This document shows positions 46,809-56,533 of a stretch of 64,000 bases of DNA, piece after piece. A program made the position numbers and the translations under genes. The notes under the pieces are model-generated. The model saw only the letters and a list, made by a program, of their open reading frames with translations, did not search any database and was not told the origin of the DNA. Numbering within the stretch: the stretch's first letter is position 1; every line of letters begins with the position of its first letter. The stretch comes from Sinohyriopsis cumingii (taxonomy: Eukaryota; Mollusca; Bivalvia; Unionida; Unionidae), in NCBI GenBank assembly GCA_028554795.2, contig CM068842.1, forward strand, positions 22,044,590-22,108,589, read 5' to 3'.

Positions 46809-48773
46809 ATGTCTCAATCAATCACAAACAAACTTAACTTTAACACTAGAAAACAAATTCTGAGAAACAATAGGCTTGAAAAGGAAATGAAATCACATAA
46901 ACCTCCCACCCCTATGACACCAAACCCGCAAATAATCACGGGGAAATTGGATCTCAGTGAAAACTCCAAGCACCTTGAACTTTGCGAGAAGAATCTCAAC
47001 TTCTCAGCCACTCCTGAAAGGAAAGATTTAACAACACCGCATCTAACCACCCCTGAGAGAAATGAACTAATTCAAATATCAGCAGCCGACTTAAGTATCA
47101 ACTCAACTGTAAGTTTCAAAAACTTACTAGATCCATCGGCAAACAAGGACCTGGATGATACAATACCTATAGAAACACCAATATCGCCACTCCAAAAACA
47201 AGACCAGCCACCCACCCCCAAATACATGGTCATTGCACAATCCCCGGAAAAAAAACATATAGCCATGATAATAAGAAACCCACCGAAAATAGGGCCCAAC
47301 TCATGTAACAAAGGAAAAACTACACCCAAAATGGGGCCCATGGTAACGATAACTCCACCCATTCATATCAGTAACAACAAACCGAAATATCATAACAGTC
47401 AGACCCCTGGACCATCAAAACCCTTAACTGAAGAACAATTACTCAGCAGCCGAAACAAAACACAAGCTAACCCAACCACTAAATCAAAACCTAACGTGTG
47501 GGATGGCAAGGGTAAAGGGAAGGGACCCATGTTTACCAAGAACAAACCTGCCCCCCAAAATAATTCAAACTCACACCCCCACAAAGAACCAAAGAAACAG
47601 ACCAAATTTTCATACCACCCCATAGAACACACACTTTATATCAGTAGCAACTCCAATAAACTGATAAACTTAACTGTTAACAGTCTCACACAGGCCCTCC
47701 TTAGGGTTCATCAAGGACAATTCAAAATATTTAGGCCAAACACAAGATACATAATAGTACACTGCAGCACTCGCAGTCAAATGGCCAAATTCCTAGAAAT
47801 TGAAATTATTAACAACATTAGGGTTAACGTCGAAAGACACAAACAAATAGGGACAAAGAACATAATAACCAAAACACACAATAGCAACCAGACCCTCATG
47901 GCAATAAACAATAACACACGAACAAATGACTTAGCCACATACTCCCGCACGAACACCCCCACATTTAAAGCAGTTCTAAAACTCACAGGACAAAATAAAG
48001 GGATAAACAATGAAACCCTCACTGCCAAACTCAAAGACAGTGGTAACCCCATAAATAGGGCGTATAAACTCAAAAATCATTTAGGACAGGAAACCAATAC
48101 AGCGATACTAGAATCAAATTCTCCACTCTCAACCATGATAAGACTAGATCACTCTGGGGCACGCCACCGCCTTGAGACATACATAAACAAACCCAGGTTC
48201 TGCAGCAACTGCCAACACTGGGGACATTTCTCTAACAGATGTAGATATACCCAACTATGCTACAAATGTGGGGGAAACCACAAAGATGTATGTTGTAGAA
48301 CCACACCCAAATGTACCAACTGCAGGGGCCCGCACCTACCTAAATCCCACGAATGCCCCAACACTATCAAGGAATATCAAACCATAGATATCATGAACAA
48401 CAAGCAAATCACGTATCATGCGGCGAAAAAACTAACCCCCAGTAATAAAAATTACCACATCATGACCCCAAACAAACCAGCAACTGAAGCAACCACAGCC
48501 CAAACACCCAACCTACCAAGGTCAAACAAGGTCAAACAAGATCAAACAAGATTAAATAAACAAGGTACATTCTTAATCAAATCCCACAAAGACTCACAAC
48601 TCCACCCCGAAGAATCAGATAACACTAACACCAAAAACAAATCACTGTCAAACCCGACAATAGAAAAGTTACTCACAGAGATCAAAGCCGAACTTATCAA
48701 CAACCACCACTACATCGTGGATAAAATAACACAGATAATAAGCAAAATCGAATCAAATTTGAAGTTAACATAA
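46809..48773 (+). CDS. LINE ORF1, Gag-like zinc-knuckle protein, 654 aa
   Basis: Starts MSQSITNKLNFNTRKQILRN. The first 270 residues are Pro/Asn/Thr-rich and probably disordered; residues about 275-460 form a Gag-like domain. Three Cys/His clusters follow at about 465-515: CSNCQHWGHFSNRC, CYKCGGNHKDVCC and CTNCRGPHLPKSHEC. It would bind the element RNA. The stop lies 27 nt before ORF2. Confidence 0.85.
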   Translation: MSQSITNKLNFNTRKQILRNNRLEKEMKSHKPPTPMTPNPQIITGKLDLSENSKHLELCEKNLNFSATPERKDLTTPHLTTPERNELIQISAADLSINSTVSFKNLLDPSANKDLDDTIPIETPISPLQKQDQPPTPKYMVIAQSPEKKHIAMIIRNPPKIGPNSCNKGKTTPKMGPMVTITPPIHISNNKPKYHNSQTPGPSKPLTEEQLLSSRNKTQANPTTKSKPNVWDGKGKGKGPMFTKNKPAPQNNSNSHPHKEPKKQTKFSYHPIEHTLYISSNSNKLINLTVNSLTQALLRVHQGQFKIFRPNTRYIIVHCSTRSQMAKFLEIEIINNIRVNVERHKQIGTKNIITKTHNSNQTLMAINNNTRTNDLATYSRTNTPTFKAVLKLTGQNKGINNETLTAKLKDSGNPINRAYKLKNHLGQETNTAILESNSPLSTMIRLDHSGARHRLETYINKPRFCSNCQHWGHFSNRCRYTQLCYKCGGNHKDVCCRTTPKCTNCRGPHLPKSHECPNTIKEYQTIDIMNNKQITYHAAKKLTPSNKNYHIMTPNKPATEATTAQTPNLPRSNKVKQDQTRLNKQGTFLIKSHKDSQLHPEESDNTNTKNKSLSNPTIEKLLTEIKAELINNHHYIVDKITQIISKIESNLKLT

Positions 48774-48800
48774 TAACCCTCAACACAAAAGAATCAATAA

Positions 48801-51800
48801 ATGACCACCCCAATAATGGATTATACAACAAACCGGAACATTATAATATGGCAATGGAATGCTAGAGGCTTAATAAGTAATATCAGTGAACTCAAAGCCA
48901 AATTACAAAGCTTAGAACACAAACCAGATATTATATGCATTCAAGAAACAAAAATAACAAGTAGAACCAAACAAATACCCAAACTCCCAGGATATGCCCC
49001 AGGTCACTTCAAAAATCGAACCACGGGACAAGGAGGTGGGGGTTTAGCCATCTATATAGCAGATAACATCCCGAATGTAACAACAATAACCATAACACCA
49101 ACCCCAGGTAGCAACGAAGCATTCGAAATTCAGTCCCTCATAATTCATACAGGCAAGGGTCAAATACAAATATTCAATATTTATGACCCAGGGGGAACAT
49201 CAGGCACAGCTAACTTAATTACTTACAAACAAATAAATGATCACAAACGAGTAAATCAGATCGTCATCTGTGGAGATTTCAATGCCCATAACGAGCTATG
49301 GGGGGGCGGTGTGACGGACAAAAGAGGCAAATTGATTGAAGAATGGACCGCAGAATCTAACTTAGCCATTTTAAATGACGGTACAAAAACACGCCTTAAC
49401 CCAGAAAACGGTCTCATGTCCGCCATCGACCTCACCATTTGCTCGCCATCAATAACCCAGGTGGCGGACTGGAGAGTGGATCAAACTGACCCCTTGGGCA
49501 GTGACCACTTTCCAGTAATAGTCACCCTGCAGATGACGGTCCAATACAACTCGCTAAAAAGAACCCCTAGATGGATATATTCAAAAGCAGATTGGACCTC
49601 ATTTAATGAAACACTAAGCAAAATAGACACCAAAAACATAGAAAATGATAATATTAATAAATATTACGAAGACCTGATTGATACCATACTAAAGGCAGCC
49701 ACCACTAACATACCCAAAACCAGTGGTAACCCACATAAACAAGGAGTCCCATGGTGGAATGATGAATGCAAACAAGCCATCACTGATAAGAAAAAAGCCC
49801 TCAATAAATTCAAACGCACTAAAAACTCTATTGATTTCACTATATATAAACAAAAGGAGAAAAACCTTAAAAACATAATTAAACAGGCAAAGGAATCAAC
49901 TTGGCATAATTACTGCACGAATATCAATATCACAACTAGTACCAAACAAGTCTGGGATAAGATTAGATCAATTAGAGGAAAGACAACTAACACCACTCCA
50001 AAAATAGCTGGAGCCATTACTAATAAAGAAAAGGCTGACCGACTAGCTCAGCATTTCTCAGATATGAGTAGCAACACCAACCACACCCCAGCATTTCAAT
50101 TACATAGGGACAAAGTAGAAAGAACCCATAGTAATCTCTTTAAAGACCTCGGTCCCAAAGTCTCGAACCTAAATAAAGACATTACAACTTACGAATGGGA
50201 CCTAGCATTGAAAACCAAAAACGAAACTAGCCCAGGGGAAGATCAAATAGGATACACAATATACAAAAATATCCCAAATAACATTAAACAAACAATTATT
50301 AAATTACTAAACCAAATATGGACCTCAGGCAAACTACCCGATAAATGGAAACACGCAATAGTAATTCCAATACCCAAGCAAGGAAAAGACCCTAACGATA
50401 TTAGCTCCTACAGACCCATTTCCCTAACAAACAACATTTGTAAGATCATGGAAACCATAGTCACCAACCGACTCAAACACCACCTAGAGAGCAATAATTT
50501 AATCTCCGATAATCAATGCGGATTTAGAAACAAAAGATCCACCACGGATCAACTAATACGATTAGAAACCGCAATTAAATTGGCGTTCAACTCCAAACGC
50601 AAAGCTGATAGGAATTTAATTGCAGTATTTATTGACCTCGAAAAGGCATTCGACCTTGTATGGACCAAAGGCTTATTAGCCAAACTCAACCACTACGCCA
50701 TCACAGGTCGAATGTTTAAATTCATTGAAAACTTCCTCGCTGACCGTAAAATATCAACCAGAGTCGGCGACACCTACTCTGAACCACACACACTTGAAAA
50801 CGGTACACCACAAGGGAGCGTACTCAGCCCAACCCTTTTCAACATCATGATTAATGACTTGGACACCAACTTAACATCAAAACTAATTGAACTCTCACAA
50901 TTTGCTGATGATAGTGGATTATGGAGAGCAGGAAACCCTTCCAACCACAAAGTAATCAGCGATATTCAAACAAGTTTAAACAAAATAGGGAAATGGGCTG
51001 ATAAATGGGGTTTCAAAATATCCCATGAAAAAACCATAGCAGTATTATTCACCACCAAACGTAAATTACAAAATCAGTTTCCCAAACTCACCATCCAAAA
51101 TCAAGAAATTAAATTCGTAAATGTAGCACGATTTTTAGGAATGCATTATGACTCCAAGCTAAACTGGGGACACCAAATAAACGAACTAGTCAAAAGGTGT
51201 AATAAAGACCTTAACCTCCTTACAACCCTTAAAGGAACCACCTGGGGATCCAATCAAGAAACCTTACTAGCTTTATATAAATCGTTAATTAGATCTAAAC
51301 TAGATTACGGATGCCAAATTTACAACTCGGCACCGCAAAATAACCTCAAAAAACTAGATAGCATACAAAGAAAGGCCCTAATTATTTGCACTGGTGCACT
51401 ACCATCCACATCACTAGTGGAACTTCAAATCTTAACTGGAGAACTGCCGCTCCACCTTAGAAGACAAGAACTCACCCTCAGATATGCAGCCAGGCTAACA
51501 ACACACCCCGACACACACTCCACCCGGCTAGCTATAAATAAATGCAACATACCTTTTAGAACTAAATTATCACAAAACATACCAGCAGGGAAATTAGTCC
51601 ATCAATTAGTTGAACAACTTCCTATAGACAAACTCCAAGCAGAAATTGCAAATCACTATGACAAAGAACCATGGATAAATATCAACCCCACAGTTAACAC
51701 CCTCATTACGAAATATGGCAATAAAAACGAACAGGAACTCAAACTAAACACAATCTGTACAGAAGAAATCAACTCAAAATATTGCAACTACATTAAGATT

Positions 51801-52664
51801 TACACTGATGGATCCAAAATTACAGAACCACCCAGAACAGCAGCAGCTTACGTAATCCCCGAACTTAACATTAAAGTAGGAAGAAGACTACCTAACCTCT
51901 GCTCTATATACACAGCTGAATTCTGGGCCATACTTGAAGCACTCAAATGGATCAAAGAGAACAAAATACCCCAAGCGGTAATAATAAGTGACTCGCTAAG
52001 CGTCATAAACTCAATACTTAATAACAACACCAAATCAAGAGAAAACTATCTTAGGCAAACCAATTTATTGTTAAAAATACTGAACAATAATAACTTACAA
52101 GTAGAATTTATGTGGATACCATCCCATATTAACATACCAGGTAACGATATGGCAGATATAACAGCTAAACAAAAACTAAACGAAACCACTCACATCAACC
52201 TAGATTATAGCATATGCGAACTCAATAGCATATCTAAAACCCTCATTGATAATAAATGGCAGGAATTATGGAACACAAGCACTCAAGGCAGGAAACTAAA
52301 AACCATCATTAAAGAAGTATGTAGAAATAGGAAACCACCCAAAACAAAAGGCAGTGAACAAAAATTCATAAATAGAATACTCACGGGCAAAACCAGGCTG
52401 GCTAACAGCTTCGGACAGTACATAGGACCACAACCACATAACCCTAACTGCTACCACTGCAGGGTCCCAGAAGACATAGAGCATATTTTTAACAACTGCC
52501 ATACACTTGAAAAAGAAAGGGCTAAGTTTAAAGTTAAACAGCATAAAATTGGATCCCCTACAACATACCCAGAATTCTTGATGAACACAAACCCCAATAT
52601 TAATCTAACATTCAAAAATATCATAAGTTTTATACACGAATCCAATCTACTCAAAAAAATCTAA
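48801..52664 (+). CDS. LINE ORF2: endonuclease, reverse transcriptase, RNase H, 1,287 aa
   Basis: N-terminal APE-type endonuclease (WQWNARGL, IICIQETK, ICGDFNAHNELWGG, SDHFPVIV) spans about residues 15-245. Reverse transcriptase (about 500-780) has YRPISLTN, FIDLEKAFDLVW near 610, GTPQGSVLSP and QFADDSGLW near 700. RNase H has YTDGSK near 999, then IYTAEFWAI, IISDSLSVI and WIPSHINIPGNDMAD. A C-terminal C-x2-C-x7-H-x4-C (CYHCRVPEDIEHIFNNC) is typical of I and Jockey groups. No stop interrupts it. Confidence 0.92.
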   Translation: MTTPIMDYTTNRNIIIWQWNARGLISNISELKAKLQSLEHKPDIICIQETKITSRTKQIPKLPGYAPGHFKNRTTGQGGGGLAIYIADNIPNVTTITITPTPGSNEAFEIQSLIIHTGKGQIQIFNIYDPGGTSGTANLITYKQINDHKRVNQIVICGDFNAHNELWGGGVTDKRGKLIEEWTAESNLAILNDGTKTRLNPENGLMSAIDLTICSPSITQVADWRVDQTDPLGSDHFPVIVTLQMTVQYNSLKRTPRWIYSKADWTSFNETLSKIDTKNIENDNINKYYEDLIDTILKAATTNIPKTSGNPHKQGVPWWNDECKQAITDKKKALNKFKRTKNSIDFTIYKQKEKNLKNIIKQAKESTWHNYCTNINITTSTKQVWDKIRSIRGKTTNTTPKIAGAITNKEKADRLAQHFSDMSSNTNHTPAFQLHRDKVERTHSNLFKDLGPKVSNLNKDITTYEWDLALKTKNETSPGEDQIGYTIYKNIPNNIKQTIIKLLNQIWTSGKLPDKWKHAIVIPIPKQGKDPNDISSYRPISLTNNICKIMETIVTNRLKHHLESNNLISDNQCGFRNKRSTTDQLIRLETAIKLAFNSKRKADRNLIAVFIDLEKAFDLVWTKGLLAKLNHYAITGRMFKFIENFLADRKISTRVGDTYSEPHTLENGTPQGSVLSPTLFNIMINDLDTNLTSKLIELSQFADDSGLWRAGNPSNHKVISDIQTSLNKIGKWADKWGFKISHEKTIAVLFTTKRKLQNQFPKLTIQNQEIKFVNVARFLGMHYDSKLNWGHQINELVKRCNKDLNLLTTLKGTTWGSNQETLLALYKSLIRSKLDYGCQIYNSAPQNNLKKLDSIQRKALIICTGALPSTSLVELQILTGELPLHLRRQELTLRYAARLTTHPDTHSTRLAINKCNIPFRTKLSQNIPAGKLVHQLVEQLPIDKLQAEIANHYDKEPWININPTVNTLITKYGNKNEQELKLNTICTEEINSKYCNYIKIYTDGSKITEPPRTAAAYVIPELNIKVGRRLPNLCSIYTAEFWAILEALKWIKENKIPQAVIISDSLSVINSILNNNTKSRENYLRQTNLLLKILNNNNLQVEFMWIPSHINIPGNDMADITAKQKLNETTHINLDYSICELNSISKTLIDNKWQELWNTSTQGRKLKTIIKEVCRNRKPPKTKGSEQKFINRILTGKTRLANSFGQYIGPQPHNPNCYHCRVPEDIEHIFNNCHTLEKERAKFKVKQHKIGSPTTYPEFLMNTNPNINLTFKNIISFIHESNLLKKI

Positions 52665-52697
52665 GAAAGTAAATCAAAGACCAGTTAAAAATATAAC

Positions 52698-52912
52698 AAA
52701 TCACTGTTTGGGAATTATGACGGCCGGCTCGGTCTCGTGGGTTCACAGACTGACACAGCCGTTCATAGCCCGAATAATAAAAACCAGTTAAGGACGAATA
52801 TTACAAAATCACTGTTTGGGAATTATGACGGCCTGCTAGGTCTCGTAGGTTCACAAACTGACACAGCCGTTCATACCCCGAATAATAAAAACCAATTAAG
52901 GCCACAAAAAAT
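52698..52912 (+). repeat. Tandem duplication in the LINE 3' region, about 107-bp unit
   Basis: Two units share CACTGTTTGGGAATTATGAC and a later CTGACACAGCCGTTCATA segment, differing at a few bases. Confidence 0.85.
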
Positions 52913-53034
52913 TAAAATAGGAAAATAGGAATTAATTAAAACAGGACTCCATAATAACATACAAACAACCATAAAAACAAGTTTTCATTCCAAACCAATA
53001 AGATAGGGAATCAAAATAAATAAGGAATTGATGA

Positions 53035-53037
<3 letters not shown>

Positions 53038-53069
<32 letters not shown>

Positions 53070-53087
53070 AAAAAAAAAAAAAAAAAT
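53038..53087 (+). repeat. Internal poly(A)-like tract in the LINE
   Basis: About 50 bases of almost pure A, preceded by GATGAATAAAA, look like a poly(A) tail, yet 650 bp of other sequence follows before the target duplication. Confidence 0.85.
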
Positions 53088-53100
53088 ACTCCTAACCGTC

Positions 53101-53406
53101 TCCTTGTCTCTTAAACAACATCTGGCTGAACTTTTAAATCAAGTTTCCACAGCTATTTCTACTAACATACTCAGCCAAATCCAGGCAATGTTGGCAGACG
53201 ACACTGAAGAATTTGAAACTTCCACGCTGGCAGCGGCCCTGGAAGTATCATCATCCAGCGGCGATGAAGCTGATGAACCTGCACCACCTAAACAGAGTGG
53301 AAAAAAGGAAGGCTCTGTCTACCGGAATATCGGACTGGGAAAGGCAATTGATGATATCAAAAAAGTGGGCCACTTCGTCAATGCCACAAGACCGGGTGTC
53401 CTAATG
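53101..53406 (+). other. Open frame after the A tract, uncertain
   Basis: About 100 codons without an ATG start, reading TEEFETSTLAAALEVSSSSG and YRNIGLGKAIDDIKKVGHF. It is followed by several short hairpins (for example CCTGGGGGATGAGG / CCTTCCCCCAGG and ATCACGCAGTGCGTGA) down to the TAAC tail. It may be part of a different transcript or element joined to the LINE. No family recognised. Confidence 0.3.
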
Positions 53407-53736
53407 TGACCTCATCGCTGCCGACCAATCGTGGCGGGAGTCACATACTGCTTGGTTTGACACCTGGGGCATTTCAATCCAACTAAGAAACACGAGTGTG
53501 TGGTGTGACTATTCCCACTCATGTCTATTAGCCTTTCAGTCAGGTTGTTAAGGACTAGTTAGTCCTACACCTGAGTGGCTAAATTAAAAAGTACTCTTTG
53601 AGTACATAAAAGCCTGGGGGATGAGGCTCCTTTTCCTTCCCCCAGGAGTAATTAAAAATCACGCAGTGCGTGAATAAAAAAGTGGTACATGTTCAAAAGA
53701 ACGAAAACCACTATAATCCAAATAACTAACTAACTA

Positions 53737-53747
53737 AGGTAAGATGA
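53737..53747 (+). repeat. LINE target-site duplication (right)
   Basis: AGGTAAGATGA, pair of 45996-46006. Polinton sequence resumes after it. Confidence 0.85.
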
Positions 53748-53761
53748 ATTTTATGTTTTTA

Positions 53762-53800
53762 GGGGATGTTTTCCTTCACGTCCGCGCTTTCACTATAAAT
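53762..53800 (+). promoter_or_regulatory. Terminal-gene promoter element and TATA box
   Basis: Element at 53762-53790 and TATAAAT at 53794-53800, 52 nt before the ATG at 53852. The LINE landed only 15 bp upstream of it. Confidence 0.7.
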
Positions 53801-53851
53801 TAAAAACTAATCGTCAGTTGGGCCCATCGTCGACCTGTTAACAGCAAGAGA

Positions 53852-54160
53852 ATGAATACAAGGATTGTGAAGCTGCTAGAACTCCAGATGCACCTGGAAT
53901 ATGCCAGGCGCATAGTAAACGAACTATCAGCGGAGGCTATCGTAGAAGAAGCAAGAATAAAGAAGGAAGAGGAGGAGAGAAGAGAGAGGGAAGAAGAGGA
54001 AAAGAAAATAGGAGAGAGGATGTCATACAATATTCCCGAGACAGAGGATTGGGGTGCTGAAGCGAATCATCCCGCCTCTGCACTCTCAAGACAAAAAGTA
54101 AAAAGAGACTGGAGTCAAAGATGTGTGTGTGGCGCCAGGCCTGGAAGGTGCAACCATTAG
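53852..54160 (+). CDS. Terminal-cassette coiled-coil protein, 102 aa
   Basis: Starts MNTRIVKLLELQMHLEYARR; nearly identical to 12536-12844. Glu/Arg-rich helix (EEARIKKEEEERREREEEEK) in the middle and a CVCG pair near the end. It is followed after 28 nt by a perfect histone-type stem-loop. Function unknown. Confidence 0.72.
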   Translation: MNTRIVKLLELQMHLEYARRIVNELSAEAIVEEARIKKEEEERREREEEEKKIGERMSYNIPETEDWGAEANHPASALSRQKVKRDWSQRCVCGARPGRCNH

Positions 54161-54187
54161 ATAGGTGCATCTGGAGTTGAAAAAAAC

Positions 54188-54203
54188 AGCCCTTTTAAGG
54201 GCT
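54188..54203 (+). terminator. Histone-type 3' stem-loop
   Basis: AGCCCTTTTAAGGGCT (loop TTTA) then ACCCAATAC and GAAAAGAAATAAC. Confidence 0.8.
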
Positions 54204-54423
54204 ACCCAATACTCTAGAAAAGAAATAACTATTAATTTGCCAGTGTGTGTAGGTAGAGTAGTGTGAATATAAACACTAACTCTTTTTAAAAAATGTGAGG
54301 GTATGTGTTTGTGTGTTTGTGTTTGTAAGAGCTCAGGTATGTTTGTGTGAATAGTGGATTATGGGTTTCTTAGCGTATGTGAAGAGTATAGTTAGGGTTG
54401 TATTATATGAAATGAGAAAGTAG
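54204..54423. other. Spacer between terminal cassettes
   Basis: Contains the block ATTTGCCAGTGTGTGTAGG and GTGTTTGTG-type repeats also seen, inverted, at 12179-12494. No gene seen. Confidence 0.5.
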
Positions 54424-54530
54424 GGGGATGTTTTCCTTCACGTCCGCACGTTGTTCGGTCATGATCTAGGTAAGATCAATTTTTATGTCTTGGGGGATGT
54501 TTTCCTTCACGTCCGCGCTTTTTGTATAAG
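54424..54530 (+). promoter_or_regulatory. Two promoter elements plus TATA-like box
   Basis: Cores at 54424-54450 and 54493-54521, then TATAAG at 54525-54530, 50 nt before the ATG at 54581. Same arrangement as 12071-12178. Confidence 0.68.
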
Positions 54531-54580
54531 AACCCACAGTATTCGTCGTTCAAACCATTCTGCAAAGAATAAAAAAGAAG

Positions 54581-54970
54581 ATGGCTTCGAACCACCTTAA
54601 CAAAATGGAAAAATTGCAAAACGTCATGGACAATTTAGGAATGTTTGATCAAATGTTGGTTAACCTAAACGAGGATCACTACTCATATAGTCCCCATCGA
54701 GTGAAGATGGAGATAAACAATTTACGAAAAATGAAGTTAATCATCAGTGATCTGTTGAAAGAAATAAAGGAGGAGAAGGAGGATGAAGAGGAAAGGATAA
54801 GGATGAGAGCATGGAATGAAAAAATTGAAAAAGAAGAAGAAAATGAAAAGAGGAAGAAAGAAGAGGAGGAAGAGAAGAAGAAAGAAGAGGAGGAGGAGAA
54901 GAAAAAAAAGAAAGAGAAGAAGAGTGTAGGAGATAAAATAAGAACTTGGTGGAGGAAAAGAAGAAATTAG
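54581..54970 (+). CDS. Terminal-cassette coiled-coil protein, 129 aa
   Basis: Starts MASNHLNKMEKLQNVMDNLG. Residues 1-60 are mixed helices (PHRVKMEINNLRKMKLIISD); residues 65-115 are almost pure Glu/Lys; the tail is TWWRKRRN. The strongly charged helix suggests a coiled coil or single alpha-helix. It lies next to the terminal repeat, in the place held by an unlike gene in copy A. Function unknown. Confidence 0.68.
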   Translation: MASNHLNKMEKLQNVMDNLGMFDQMLVNLNEDHYSYSPHRVKMEINNLRKMKLIISDLLKEIKEEKEDEEERIRMRAWNEKIEKEEENEKRKKEEEEEKKKEEEEEKKKKKEKKSVGDKIRTWWRKRRN

Positions 54971-54978
54971 AAGAAGAA

Positions 54979-55323
54979 AACCCAAAGGCCCTTTTCAGGG
55001 CCAGCCATATTTCTCGAAAAGAGATAGCCTTTCCATTGCCCACCCTTTTTTTAAAAAATTTAAATTTAAATTTAAATTTAAATTTAAAAAAAAAATCAAA
55101 AAAAAATCCCATGTTCAATTTCCCTTGACGCTATAAAGTCCCACCCTGTTTAAATTCCTTTGACGCTAAACCGTCCCACGATTTTTCTCCATGTTAAATT
55201 TCCCTTGACGCTAATCTGTCCCACGATTTTTCTCCATGTTAAATTTCCCTTGACGCTAATCTGTCCCAGGGGTCTCTGTAATGCTAATTCCCATTGACGC
55301 TAATGCATCCCCCCTTACTACTT
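54979..55323 (-). repeat. Terminal inverted repeat, copy B
   Basis: Almost the same as 32001-32329 with a longer ATTTAA array (about 55058-55086). It ends CCTTACTACT next to a TACA repeat. No partner exists at the truncated other end of copy B. Confidence 0.9.
54987..55002 (+). terminator. Histone-type 3' stem-loop
   Basis: CCAAA then GGCCCTTTTCAGGGCC then AGCCA; CGAAAAGAGA about 12 nt later; 17 nt after the stop at 54970. Confidence 0.8.
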
Positions 55324-55357
55324 ACATACATACATACATACATACATTCATACACCA

Positions 55358-55415
55358 ATATAAACTGCCACACTGCAGACATCGTAGCGATATGACTGAA
55401 AAATTGTTAAAGCTA
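55358..55415 (+). mobile_element. SINE 3' fragment
   Basis: Matches the 3' part of the SINE at 10381-10668 (AGACATCGTAGCGATATGAC). It starts shortly after the end of copy B and a TACA microsatellite (55324-55352). Confidence 0.6.
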
Positions 55416-55519
55416 CGTTAAAAATCCTAATCACACAAACAAGATTTCAAATTCAATATCAGACGTATTTGACTGTTTGATGTCTCTGTCTATGTGGTCT
55501 TCAACTTTTTTAAGTACGA

Positions 55520-55521
<2 letters not shown>

Positions 55522-55591
<70 letters not shown>
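55522..55591. repeat. (TA)n microsatellite
   Basis: About 70 bp of TA repeats. Confidence 0.95.
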
Positions 55592-55592
<1 letters not shown>

Positions 55593-56533
55593 TTCACTCT
55601 CAATTTTATTTACTCGCATATTCTATGCACATCTTTCTCAATTCATTATTTTATTATTTTCTTAACACATGGACCAAGAGTCTACATGAGGCTCATGCCT
55701 AACCATTTCGACTTGTGGATTCTTTAATAATTTTTCTATTCTGTTTAAATTTGTTGAAACATTACTTTAATTATCGTTTGAAGTAATGTTTCATTACTGT
55801 TAATTTTAGCTTTATGAAATTAAATGTCTCAATGAATAACCAAACCTGCAGAGATCATCTTCTCTTCTTTGTATTAAGTGTGGTCCGACAGTCTACAAGG
55901 AGAAAAAGAATGATACTTATCTCTTCAACTTTGAAAAGAGAAATATTTCTTGTGGTGTGTGTGTGGATGGGTCGATGGGTCGGTGGCTGTAGTAACAAAG
56001 ATGTGTTTATCTTAATTTATGGTTCCTTTTCTTTTCTTTTTTCTCTCTATATAAATCATTAAATAAAATGCAAGCTCTATATTCTTGCATGATTTGCTTT
56101 TTTGTTTTCTTTTCCAGAGACTATCATCAAGAACTAACTATACAGGAGAGAAATCGTTGTTTGAAATGCTTAAGAACAGAAGTTGCTCAAAGACTCTATC
56201 TTTATCAACTTTTGAGACTTTTTTTTATCTTAGATTAAGATTTTTTATATACTCTACTGTGAATCCTTTTTGTTTTAAATCGGTGTTATTATCATCATGT
56301 GCATGTGTCCACTTCCACCCCAACTTGTTGTATACTGACGTATGCAGCTTCTTTCTGACCCACTCATTAAACGTACAAGACAGTCACGAAGTGAAATGCA
56401 ATTCCATGAAAGAGCATCTTTGCGCGACCATTCTATGAGGCAATCGACAATATATTTAGCATGTGCACAGCGTCTAAGATAGGCAAAATAGATATACAGG
56501 CTGCTAGATACTTGGGTATGTATATATTCCTAC
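55592..56533 (-). other. Host intron part, no feature recognised
   Basis: AT-rich. I looked here for the missing host exons on the minus strand and found none with splice sites and family motifs. A short inverted repeat around AACATTACTT/AAGTAATGTT is at about 55758-55794. Confidence 0.45.

Larger units (their letters stand above)
46007..53736 (+). mobile_element. I-like non-LTR retrotransposon (LINE), 7.73 kb
   Basis: Flanked by the 11-bp duplication and ending in a short TAAC repeat, like the TAA-type tails of the I clade. It has a 0.8-kb 5' region, ORF1 with zinc knuckles, ORF2 with endonuclease, reverse transcriptase and RNase H, and an unusual 1.07-kb 3' region. Both frames are open, so the insertion is young and may be complete. 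Confidence 0.9.
32923..55323 (+). mobile_element. Polinton/Maverick element, copy B, 5'-truncated
   Basis: Homologous to copy A in opposite orientation, beginning abruptly in the polymerase gene at the TGGATTCAGCATGCCCGC segment and ending in a terminal repeat. It lacks the polymerase N-terminus and the zinc-knuckle and right-end genes. It carries an extra BIR gene relative to A, a deletion joining the penton-like and capsid genes, and a nested LINE (46007-53736). Confidence 0.93.
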
